Below, in pieces: positions 1-7,184 of a DNA stretch of 14,034 nucleotides (position 1 is its first letter; the number at the start of each line of letters is the position of its first letter). Source of the stretch: CAZNXE01 sp964576465 (GTDB lineage: Bacteria; Planctomycetota; Planctomycetia; Pirellulales; JAEUIK01); assembly GCA_964576465.1 (NCBI GenBank), contig CAZNXE010000146.1, positions 1 to 14,034 on the forward strand, in the 5' to 3' direction. Below the pieces are notes generated by a model. The model searched no databases. It saw only the letters and a list, made by a program, of their open reading frames with translations, and was not told where the DNA came from. Position numbers and translations under genes: made by a program.

Positions 1-1464
1 GCGGTGCGTGACGGCATCGACCAGCGCCGCGGCGGAAGGCTGGCCGTTGCCACTGCGCTTCACGCCACCAAACGGCAAATGTACCTCGGCACCAATGCAG
101 GGCAAATTGACGTAGCCCATGCCATATTCGCACTCATCGCGATAGAACCGCCACCGCCGATAATCTTCGGTGATGACGGCCATCGACAGTCCGTATTGCG
201 TGTCGTTGTAAATCCGCACCGCCTCTTCGTCGTCGGCGAAGGGAATCACGGCCACATGCGGACCAAAGGCTTCCTCGCGGATCGTCCGCAAGCCGGGAGC
301 ATGTTGTTGGCGATAGATGAACGGCGAGAGAAAATAACCGCCGTCCCTTGCGTCGTCGGTGATTCGTCCGCCGTCCAACAGCACCTCGGCCCCTTCTTCA
401 CGAGCGAGATCGTTGTAGCTGAGCACCTTGTCGACGCCGGCTTGATTGATCATCGGCCCGCTGAATGCCGAGCGATCGAAGGGATCGGCAAACCGCAGGC
501 TCTTCGCCCTGGCGACAAAGCCGTCGATGAATTGGTCGATGACCTCGCGATGGACGATCATCCGGCTTCCCGAAACACATCGCTGACCGCTGGTCTTGAA
601 AGCGCTCAACACGGCGGCGTCACAGGCTAATTCAAGTTGTGCATCGTCGCAAACGATAACAGCGCTCTTTGAACCCATTTCACAGGCACACGTCTTGTGA
701 TCGCACTGCGCGGCCAACTGGCGAATCTTGGCGCCAACCTCATAGCTGCCAGTGAAGCACACCACGTCGACCTTCTCGTGGGCGGCAAGCGCATGGCCAG
801 CCTGTTCGCCAATTCCATGAACGAGATTGATCGTTCCTTCTGGAAAGCCGGCTTCGATGAACAGTTCGACCAAGCGTTGCCCTGTCTCTGGCGTTTCTTC
901 CGATGGCTTGAAGACCGCCGTATTGCCTTCCAATAAACTGGGTGCCAACATCCACAGCGGCACGGCGAAGGGGAAGTTCCACGGGGTGATTACCGCCACG
1001 ACGCCACGCGGCTTGCGACGCACGAAGAGATCCTTGGCCTCAATCTCCGACTCGATCACCGAACCAATCGGCTGCCGTGCCGTGCCGAACACGTATTGCA
1101 CCATGTGTAGCCCTTCGATCACTTCGGCGCGAGCCTCATCGATCAGCTTTCCACTCTCTCGCGCAAGCACTTCTGCCAAGGGATCGACGTCCCGAGAAAT
1201 GAGCTGCGCCAGACGGTCGAACAGATCGCCGCGCTTCACACGGCTGGTCCTTCGCCAAGGCACAAACGCATCGCTAGCTGCGGTCACGGCACGGTCGACA
1301 TCCGATTCATTTCCAAGTGGATACGAGCCGAGCAATTCAGCGAACCGCGCGGGATTGCGGTTCTCAAAGGCCCCTTCGCCCGTTTGTTCCCAGCAGCCCG
1401 CGATGTAGTGCCGGCCGACCCATGGTTTCGTCGTCGCGGTTGTCGAGTGACTTGTCGTCGCCAT
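1..1464 (-). CDS. NAD(P)+-dependent aldehyde dehydrogenase, 3' end cut by window edge
   Basis: The enzyme oxidises an aldehyde to the carboxylate with NAD(P)+ in the cytoplasm. The minus-strand frame is open for 488 codons from ATG at 1464 and runs off the left edge without a stop; by family length only about 15-25 residues are missing. Hallmarks of the superfamily are present: the ITPWNFPF segment with oxyanion Asn163, the cofactor-site FTGSYEVG, general base Glu262 in CEMGSKSA, and nucleophile Cys296 in SGQRCVSGSR. The Glu-Cys spacing of 34 matches ALDH2. The C-terminal part has GAEVHLPFGGVKRSGNG, a typical oligomerisation-region motif. The start is backed by GGAGGT (complement of 1471-1476) six bases upstream. 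The usual ELGGK motif reads EMGSK here. The substrate cannot be told from sequence; an ALDH7-like or semialdehyde-type role is possible. The gene is divergent from the membrane paralogues and separated from them by 422 bases. Confidence 0.95.
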   Translation of the reverse strand, partial: MATTSHSTTATTKPWVGRHYIAGCWEQTGEGAFENRNPARFAELLGSYPLGNESDVDRAVTAASDAFVPWRRTSRVKRGDLFDRLAQLISRDVDPLAEVLARESGKLIDEARAEVIEGLHMVQYVFGTARQPIGSVIESEIEAKDLFVRRKPRGVVAVITPWNFPFAVPLWMLAPSLLEGNTAVFKPSEETPETGQRLVELFIEAGFPEGTINLVHGIGEQAGHALAAHEKVDVVCFTGSYEVGAKIRQLAAQCDHKTCACEMGSKSAVIVCDDAQLELACDAAVLSAFKTSGQRCVSGSRMIVHREVIDQFIDGFVARAKSLRFADPFDRSAFSGPMINQAGVDKVLSYNDLAREEGAEVLLDGGRITDDARDGGYFLSPFIYRQQHAPGLRTIREEAFGPHVAVIPFADDEEAVRIYNDTQYGLSMAVITEDYRRWRFYRDECEYGMGYVNLPCIGAEVHLPFGGVKRSGNGQPSAAALVDAVTHR

Positions 1465-1886
1465 CGAAGCACCTCCCGTGCAAAGCGGCTTGTGTATTCC
1501 GAGTGTTTGTCCCGTAGCGGCGGCCATCGCTTGCAGGATCGCCGCAGTGAGTGGTTGTGCGAAGAGCCGCGTTTCCGACCGCAGGCCGAAGAACAAGAGA
1601 AAAGGGCCCCTACAACCATACGTCTGTAACGCCCGATTTCAAGCCGAATCGGATGTAATCACCAGTGCGTAACCACTGGTGAGTACATGACTTACTCGCA
1701 GTTGCAGTCAACTAAATTGCGCCAACCGGGCGGCAAGAATGCCAACTGTCGGGCCTGGCTTTGTAAGATCCACAAAACATGTGGAGTAAGATGCGGCGCT
1801 GCTCTACGAATCACATTTGTCGATTCGTGTATAAGAAAAACTGGAAGAGGCTTTGGAACAGGGAACACCAAGAAGAGGCAATCGAC
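1465..1886. other. Divergent intergenic region with several dyads
   Basis: This 422-base gap separates the minus-strand aldehyde dehydrogenase from the first plus-strand membrane protein, so it should hold both promoters. I see no supportable gene in it: the short open frames lack a ribosome binding site and any recognisable composition. Besides the strong dyad at 1655-1686 it has smaller inverted repeats: CCGATT/AATCGG at 1633-1652, TCCACA/TGTGGA at 1769-1785 and ACGAATC/GATTCGT at 1806-1828. No convincing -35/-10 pair stands out on either strand. Confidence 0.6.
1655..1686. promoter_or_regulatory. Dyad with 13-bp arms, candidate operator
   Basis: The arms are GTAATCACCAGTG and CACTGGTGAGTAC around the 6-base spacer CGTAAC. 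Twelve of thirteen positions pair, the innermost nine without a mismatch. No T-run follows on either strand, so it does not look like a factor-independent terminator. It lies about 190 bases upstream of the dehydrogenase start and 200 bases upstream of the first membrane paralogue. That placement suits an operator for a dimeric regulator of one or both genes; this is inference. Confidence 0.45.
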
Positions 1887-3254
1887 ATGGGAGTCATCGA
1901 TAAGGCTGCAAACATCCTCGGAACGATTGTCCACCGTTGGCGGTGGTGGTATGTGCCTGTTGCGGTCGTGATAACCTTCGTGCTTGGCTGGGGGCTCTTG
2001 TGGTGGGTCCAGTCGTCGGCACTTGAAAGGCGGTATGCGGAGATTCGTGCCGCGGGGCACCCGGTGACGCTTGAAGAATTAAACGACTACTACGTGCTGC
2101 CGGCAGATGTCGAGGACAACACGAAGCTGTGGCTCGAAGCGATCCGACTAGTCACGGCAACCTCATCGAATGTCGACGAAATGAAACTGCCAATGGTCGG
2201 CGATGGACCAAATATTCCACCGGCAGGTCAGCCGTGGGCGGAGCACGGTCTGGTCGTCGCCTATTTGAGTGACCATGCTGGGGCGCTCACGGCACTTCAC
2301 CAAGCCGCCGATGCGGGCGGGGGTGTTCGCAATCCCCATGACATGCGGGACGGATACAGTTTACTCCTCCCCGAAGTACAAGCGTTGCGTCAGTGTGCGA
2401 GGCTCCTGTCTCTCGAAGCCCACGTTCGCGCGCACGATGGCGATCTGTCGGGCGCGGCCGATTCACTACGCGCCACGTTCGCGGTCGGAAAAACTCTCGA
2501 ACGAGAGCCGATCTTGGTTTCGTTTCTGGTTCGGATTGCGGTGGATTCGATTGCCGTAGAGCAGACGAGGCTACTCATGAGCACGGTCGAACTCACGAGT
2601 GACGATCTCCGTGCGATCCAGACCGATCTTCGACAAACAGATTACGCCGCCGATTTACATCACGCGATGGTCGGTGAGCGAGTGTTCGGTTTGACGCTTT
2701 ACGACGATCTTACCGTATTTGGGTTCAGTCCGGTGGCAGCCCAACTTTCTAAGGTCGTTGTTCCAGGAGCGAGCATAAAACACTTGGATCTTATGAATGT
2801 CGCGGTCGCTGCAACCAACGAGCCATGGCACGAAGCGTTGTTGTCCGGTTCACTTGCTGCGATCTGGAAACCCAATTCCTACAGCCCGTATGACTACCTG
2901 GTGGGGCAAGTCTTACCTTCCATCGATGGGTGCATTGCGATAGGCGCCCGACGGGCCGCCAGCACCATGAGCCTGGACGTGGCGATTGCCGCCGAACTAT
3001 TTCGTCGCGAGCATGGGGAGTTGCCCGAGGTGCTTGCTGACCTTGTACCGGAATACCTTCCCGCCGTTCCTCTCGACCCTTTCGATGGAAAGCCGCTGCG
3101 GTACGTCGTCGAAGATGACGCTTTCGTCATCTACAGTGTGGGAGCGAACCTAAAGGATGACGCCGGGGACGTGGAGCATGACGACGCCACAGGGCACTTT
3201 CCCGACGTCGGCATTCGCGTGGGGCCTCCAATGCCGGAGGAGGAAAGCCCTTAA
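1887..3254 (+). CDS. Uncharacterised membrane-anchored protein, paralogue 1 of a tandem pair
   Basis: I do not know the function. The 455-residue protein starts with an amphipathic Trp/Arg-rich stretch (HRWRWWY), then one membrane helix at about residues 22-41, followed by a large soluble part that should face the periplasm. Near the C-terminus, residues 364-430 read like the end of a type II secretion GspG-type pseudopilin: a helix DVAIAAELFRREHGELP, then LVPEYLPAVPLDPFDGKPL (DPFDG at 397-401) and a strand FVIYSVG. The N-terminus lacks a prepilin peptidase site, so it is not a pilin. I chose ATG 1887 because AGAGG (1874-1878) lies eight bases upstream and the paralogue starts at the same point; an in-frame upstream start at 1779 would add 36 residues with no counterpart in the paralogue. 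The next gene, 127 bases on, is its homologue along the full length. Confidence 0.88.
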   Translation: MGVIDKAANILGTIVHRWRWWYVPVAVVITFVLGWGLLWWVQSSALERRYAEIRAAGHPVTLEELNDYYVLPADVEDNTKLWLEAIRLVTATSSNVDEMKLPMVGDGPNIPPAGQPWAEHGLVVAYLSDHAGALTALHQAADAGGGVRNPHDMRDGYSLLLPEVQALRQCARLLSLEAHVRAHDGDLSGAADSLRATFAVGKTLEREPILVSFLVRIAVDSIAVEQTRLLMSTVELTSDDLRAIQTDLRQTDYAADLHHAMVGERVFGLTLYDDLTVFGFSPVAAQLSKVVVPGASIKHLDLMNVAVAATNEPWHEALLSGSLAAIWKPNSYSPYDYLVGQVLPSIDGCIAIGARRAASTMSLDVAIAAELFRREHGELPEVLADLVPEYLPAVPLDPFDGKPLRYVVEDDAFVIYSVGANLKDDAGDVEHDDATGHFPDVGIRVGPPMPEEESP

Positions 3255-3260
3255 GCAAGG

Positions 3261-3285
3261 TAGGTCAGGGCTCGCCCTGACTTGG
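3261..3285 (+). repeat. Short palindromic repeat, copy 1
   Basis: The perfect 8-bp arms GTCAGGGC and GCCCTGAC (3264-3281) enclose TC, and are preceded by AAGGTAG. Copy 2, read on the minus strand at 4941-4968, has the same layout: AAGTAG followed by GTCAGGC and GCCTGAC arms. The shared leader plus palindrome suggests one dispersed repeat family of REP type. It begins six bases after the stop of paralogue 1, so it could also help end transcription, though no T-tract follows. Confidence 0.55.
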
Positions 3286-3381
3286 TCCTCGATCGTGCCC
3301 AAACAATCTCAGTGCGACAGGCGGAAAAGAACGAAGCGGGAACAAAATCGGATAAGGGATTAGAGAGGGTAGCCAAGCGAC

Positions 3382-4743
3382 ATGCGTCTCATCGAAAAAG
3401 TCATGGACATCTTCGGAACCATCATCCACCGTTGGCGGTGGTGGCATGTGCCGGTGGTGTTGGTCACGGTCTTTCTACTGAGCTACGGTCTCTTGTGGTG
3501 GACCCAAACGTCGGCACTGGAAAAGCGGTACGCGGAGATGCGCGCCGCGGGCCATCCGGCAACCCTTGAAGAACTGAACGACTATTACGCGATCCCCGAA
3601 GGTGTCGAGGACACGACGAAACTGTGGCTCGAAGCGTTGCGGTTGGTCACTGATAGTTCATCGAACGTTGATATGGAGAATCTGCCGATTGTTGGCTACG
3701 GTCCAGATATTCCGCCGGTCGGTCAACCTTGGGCGGAAAAGGAAATAGCCGTCGCCTATCTAAACGAGCAAGCCAATGTCCTCACGGCGATTCACCATGC
3801 TGCTGATGCAGGCGGGGGTGTGAGGTTTCCCCATGACTTGAGCCAGGGGGCACTGCACATTGATGAGAGCATGGCTCTAAGGGATTGCATTGGGCTGTTG
3901 GCTCTCGAAGCTCATGTTCGATCTCACGATGGAGACGTTGCAGGAGCTGCCGACTCAATCCGTACCATGTTTGCGACCGGAAGAACGCTCGACCATTCTC
4001 CGAACGGAATTTCGTTTCTTATTCGGAGCGCGCTGGATGGCGTGGCTGAGATGCGCACTCGGCAACTCATGACCCAAATCGAGTTCACGAGTGACGACCT
4101 TCAGGCCATCCAGTCTGATCTGCGACGGGTGGATTACGTCGAGGGGTTATACCGTGCGCTGGTTGGTGATCGAGTGCATGATACGATCTACTACGATGAT
4201 CTCACTTCAGTTGGATTCACTCCGGTCGAGGCCTACCTCTGTCGTGTCGCAGTTCCCGGTGCGAAAGTGAGGCACTTCGATCTCATGGGCGACGCCATCG
4301 CGGCAACCAGCCGGCCCTGGCACGAGGCGTTGTTGACAGGATCGAACGTGGCGAATTGGCAGCCACAGAGGGTAAACCCATTCGACTTTATGGTGAGCCA
4401 GGTGATTGTGTCGATGGATATCTTTTTTCTCGTCGGTGCTCGCACAACCGCCTTTACAAGCAGCCTGGACACGGCGATTGCCGTGGAGTTGTTCCGTCGT
4501 GACCGAGAGCGATTGCCCACGACTCTCGACGATCTCGTACCGCGGTATCTTCCGGAAGTGCCTGTCGACCCGTTCGATGGCGAACCGTTGCGGTACGTCG
4601 TGGAGGACCACGACTTCGTCGTCTACAGCATCGGAGAAGATTTCGTCGATAACCAAGGCGATGTCGAAGATCGCCAGAAAGGCCTTAGTCCTGACTTCGG
4701 CATTCGTTTGAATGTCGTCAGGCCCGAGGCGGAGAACAAGTGA
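3382..4743 (+). CDS. Uncharacterised membrane-anchored protein, paralogue 2 of a tandem pair
   Basis: This 453-residue protein aligns with its upstream neighbour from end to end, with well over half the positions identical by eye (for example SALEKRYAEMRAAGHP and LEELNDYY are shared almost letter for letter). It has the same plan: HRWRWWH, one membrane helix at about residues 22-42, a large presumed periplasmic part, and a pseudopilin-like C-terminal segment with LVPRYLPEVPVDPFDGEPL (DPFDG at 396-400) and FVVYSIG. The function is unknown. ATG 3382 is chosen by alignment with the paralogue start; AGAGGG at 3364-3369 is 12 bases away, a rather long spacing. The gene is probably co-transcribed with paralogue 1, but a palindromic repeat sits between them and a second, oppositely oriented copy lies after this gene. 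The central domain differs more than the two ends, which suggests related but distinct partners. Confidence 0.88.
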   Translation: MRLIEKVMDIFGTIIHRWRWWHVPVVLVTVFLLSYGLLWWTQTSALEKRYAEMRAAGHPATLEELNDYYAIPEGVEDTTKLWLEALRLVTDSSSNVDMENLPIVGYGPDIPPVGQPWAEKEIAVAYLNEQANVLTAIHHAADAGGGVRFPHDLSQGALHIDESMALRDCIGLLALEAHVRSHDGDVAGAADSIRTMFATGRTLDHSPNGISFLIRSALDGVAEMRTRQLMTQIEFTSDDLQAIQSDLRRVDYVEGLYRALVGDRVHDTIYYDDLTSVGFTPVEAYLCRVAVPGAKVRHFDLMGDAIAATSRPWHEALLTGSNVANWQPQRVNPFDFMVSQVIVSMDIFFLVGARTTAFTSSLDTAIAVELFRRDRERLPTTLDDLVPRYLPEVPVDPFDGEPLRYVVEDHDFVVYSIGEDFVDNQGDVEDRQKGLSPDFGIRLNVVRPEAENK

Positions 4744-4807
4744 TCGTGCGGTTGGAAGCCCGCGATCGTGCCCAGGGCAACCCCACCTGCTCAATATTGT
4801 TTCTGTT

Positions 4808-4884
4808 CGTCGTGCCCTTGTGTCGTTGTGGTTCTCTTCAACGCCGTGGCCTTCTCCTACCACGGCGGCACAACGAGCACGACG
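4808..4884. repeat. Nested three-segment inverted repeat, possible structured RNA or double terminator
   Basis: Three colinear pairs of arms nest inside each other: CGTCGTGC (4808-4815) with GCACGACG (4877-4884), CGTTGTG (4824-4830) with CACAACG (4869-4875), and CGCCGTGG (4842-4849) with CCACGGCG (4860-4867), closing on a 10-base loop. That is 23 perfect pairs. The right arm is nearly continuous, with single-base breaks at 4868 and 4876, while the left arm carries 8- and 11-base bulges. It lies between the convergent paralogue 2 and cstA, so it may stop transcription from both sides. No T-run follows. A decayed miniature element is the alternative. Confidence 0.5.
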
Positions 4885-4940
4885 TTCTCTGGGGGAAGCG
4901 ACGGTGTGTCTAAGCCAAGTGGGGTATCGTTCGGTAATCC

Positions 4941-4968
4941 ATCGTCAGGCACAGCCTGACCTACTTTG
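4941..4968 (-). repeat. Short palindromic repeat, copy 2
   Basis: The arms GTCAGGC and GCCTGAC (4944-4960) enclose ACA. Read on the minus strand, the palindrome is preceded by AAGTAG, matching the AAGGTAG leader of copy 1 at 3261-3285. The two copies are in opposite orientation and bracket paralogue 2. It lies in the convergent gap before the cstA stop codon. Confidence 0.55.
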
Positions 4969-5015
4969 GCTGACGTCATGGATCACTCTGCAAAACGGGA
5001 ATTGCCTGGAAGCTG

Positions 5016-6938
5016 TTAGCCCAAGTGTGACGATGCCACGGCTCGCTCATCTTCTTCGAGTGGCGCTGGCGGCGGCTCGTCTTCAAGATGCAACTCGCCG
5101 GGCCCTCGGGCGAACGCCATCACGCCTTCGAGGATCAGCCAGGAGGCCATGAACAACACGATGATGCTGACCGTGACGAGGATGTAATTGATTCTCTCGG
5201 CCTGAAGAAAGCTCGACAGACTCCATAGCATGGCCCAAATCGCAATGCCTAGCATGATCACCATGGGGACCAGTGTCAGCATCATCTGTCGTAGCGGGCG
5301 ATGCAGCTTGTAGAGGAAGACGCTTACCGTAAGCAGCGTCAAACCGGCAAGCAGTTGGTTCGTCGTGCCGAACAATGTCCACAGTGTTTTGCCGGCGGGC
5401 ACTAGGGCGAATGCGGCGATTCCCGCGACTGCGATCAGTGACGCGACATATCGATTCGCCAGCACGGGCAAGCGCAGCGAGCGGAAGATTTCCTCGACGT
5501 TGAAACGCAACAGCCGCGTAGCCGAATCGAGCGTGGTCATCGCAAATGCCACGATGGTGACCGCCAAGAATGCTTCCGCGAATCGTATCGGCACGCCTAC
5601 CTGAGCCAGAAATCTTGCCCCGCCGGTGACCACCGCGGCGAGTTGGGCGCCGAGATTTCCCTTGATTCCCGACCAACTTCCGTACACCCCACCTTCTTCC
5701 CAGGCGGCCGCTCCGAGCCCGGCGACACAGGCCATGATGACCAGTATGGCGAGTGCGCCTTCGGTTAACATGGCTCCGAAGCCGATCGGCAGGGCATCGG
5801 TTTCGCGATCCAGTTGCCGCACCGTCGTTCCGCTGGAGACCAAACTGTGGAAGCCACTCACGGCCCCGCATGCGATCGTGACCATTAAGAACGGAAACAT
5901 CGGCGGAGCGTCCGGCACTTCGCGTATCGGTGCGGCGTCAATCAGGTTCTCCGGAGCGCCGACGAACGCGGAAATGACCAGCCCTAGGAACATCAGCCCC
6001 AGTGCGGCATAAAGTTGAAAGCTGTTGATGTAATCGCGCGGTTGCAATAGTAGCCACACTGGCAACACCGAGGCGATGAACCCGTAGCCCAACAGCAGCC
6101 AAATCCAACCCAAACGGGTTTGCTTGACCGCGGCGACCACATCAGCCGCCTGCTGCGTTTGCCCGGTGGCGTTCAAATAGTCCTGCGCCGCGACTGCTCC
6201 ATAGGGAGCGTTCCAAGTGGGGCGCCCTTCGACGGGTTCCGCGTCGCGCGCGACTTCCAACACTTCGCGGGTCGCATCTGTCAGAAACCACTCGTATGTC
6301 GGCAGGGGTCGCATCACGCCCCAAACAATCAGCCCTGCAAATGCCGCCAAGGCCAATACGGTCGCGGGCCCGAGCCCAAATCGCAGGCGATAGACGGCAA
6401 TGCCCATGCACATGGCGACCAGCATGAGGCCGAACGACGGCACCACGGCATCGGGGCGGAAGTTGACGAAGAACGACGAGATCGCGCCGACGAACGCCCC
6501 CATCGCCAGCGACATCAGAAAAAAGATAAGCAACAAGAAAAGCATCCGGGCGCGGCCGCCGATCAACTCCCGACAAACATCACCAATCGAACGTCCGCGA
6601 AAGCGGAGGCTCACCGTGAGTGCTCCAAGATCGTGAACCGCACCGATTGTGACCGAACCCAACACGACCCAAATCACCGCCGGCAGCCACCCCCAGGTGA
6701 CCGCAATCGCCGGCCCCAGAATTGGCCCTAGTCCGGCGATTGAAGCGAAATGATGGCCGAACAGCACCGGAATTTTGGTCGGAACGAAGTCGACGCCGTC
6801 TTCCAATTCGTGCGCCGGCGTTTTGCGGTTCGGGTCGAGGCGAAATACATGACGGGCAAGGAATCGCCCATAGATGACATAAGCCGCCGCCAAGATGGCG
6901 AAGCAAACGAAGGTCACAAGTGCAGCATTGTCTAGCAT
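5016..6938 (-). CDS. cstA: Carbon starvation protein A family transporter
   Basis: This is a 640-residue integral inner-membrane protein of the CstA family, whose studied members (E. coli CstA, BtsT) take up peptides or pyruvate. Hydrophobic helices fill nearly the whole length. Family signatures include FGHHFASIAGLGPILGPA near residue 55, HDLGALTVSLRFRGRSIG at 102-119, SGFHSLVSSGTTVRQL in the middle, and FAMTTLDSATRLLRFN and LFGTTNQLLAGLTL in the last third. The tail is a short acidic, Pro-rich cytoplasmic-type end. The protein is somewhat shorter than E. coli CstA (about 700). I chose the ATG at 6938 because AAGGA lies about eight bases upstream and the first helix starts there; the open frame continues to 7442 but would overlap trxB head-on and add non-membrane, low-quality sequence. 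It is divergent from trxB and convergent with paralogue 2. Confidence 0.95.
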   Translation of the reverse strand: MLDNAALVTFVCFAILAAAYVIYGRFLARHVFRLDPNRKTPAHELEDGVDFVPTKIPVLFGHHFASIAGLGPILGPAIAVTWGWLPAVIWVVLGSVTIGAVHDLGALTVSLRFRGRSIGDVCRELIGGRARMLFLLLIFFLMSLAMGAFVGAISSFFVNFRPDAVVPSFGLMLVAMCMGIAVYRLRFGLGPATVLALAAFAGLIVWGVMRPLPTYEWFLTDATREVLEVARDAEPVEGRPTWNAPYGAVAAQDYLNATGQTQQAADVVAAVKQTRLGWIWLLLGYGFIASVLPVWLLLQPRDYINSFQLYAALGLMFLGLVISAFVGAPENLIDAAPIREVPDAPPMFPFLMVTIACGAVSGFHSLVSSGTTVRQLDRETDALPIGFGAMLTEGALAILVIMACVAGLGAAAWEEGGVYGSWSGIKGNLGAQLAAVVTGGARFLAQVGVPIRFAEAFLAVTIVAFAMTTLDSATRLLRFNVEEIFRSLRLPVLANRYVASLIAVAGIAAFALVPAGKTLWTLFGTTNQLLAGLTLLTVSVFLYKLHRPLRQMMLTLVPMVIMLGIAIWAMLWSLSSFLQAERINYILVTVSIIVLFMASWLILEGVMAFARGPGELHLEDEPPPAPLEEDERAVASSHLG

Positions 6939-7022
6939 CAACAGATTCCTTGCGGTGGCCGTTTGACGTCGAACCGATCTGTCTACCGGGAACCGTGACG
7001 CGATCAAGCCCTGAATCTCGCC

Positions 7023-7052
7023 ACTATACGCCAGCATCTCCATCGATACCAA
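7023..7052 (-). promoter_or_regulatory. Candidate cstA promoter
   Basis: On the minus strand TTGGTA (complement of 7047-7052) and TATAGT (complement of 7023-7028) stand 18 bases apart, a fair match to a housekeeping sigma promoter. Transcription would start near 7016 and leave an untranslated leader of about 78 bases before the ATG at 6938. Confidence 0.4.
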
Positions 7053-7091
7053 ACGCGGAGCCTCGCCCGTGGACGCCCGAACCGCGATCCC

Positions 7092-7097
7092 TATAAT
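7092..7097 (+). promoter_or_regulatory. Candidate -10 box for the trxB-asnS unit
   Basis: A perfect TATAAT lies 87 bases upstream of the trxB start, in the trxB direction. There is no good -35 box at 16-18 bases upstream (GTGGAC at 7069-7074 is a poor match), so the call rests on the -10 alone. Confidence 0.35.
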
Positions 7098-7184
7098 GAC
7101 GACGCCGCTGGTGATTGGCCCAAGTGCTGCTTGCCGGCGGTTGCTATTTACGTTGCTCTGGCACGATGCAAGGAGGAAGATGGC

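Noticed and set aside
4..630. A 208-codon plus-strand open frame
   Set aside because: It lies entirely on the opposite strand of the aldehyde dehydrogenase, whose catalytic residues are in the minus-strand frame.
1779..1886. An upstream start for membrane paralogue 1
   Set aside because: The extra 36 residues are basic and not membrane-like, have no counterpart in the paralogue, and the ribosome site fits ATG 1887.
4768..4959. A 63-codon plus-strand frame in the gap between paralogue 2 and cstA
   Set aside because: Its composition is low complexity (Ser, Gly, Thr, Cys, Val), it has no ribosome site, and it runs through the nested inverted repeat and the palindromic repeat.
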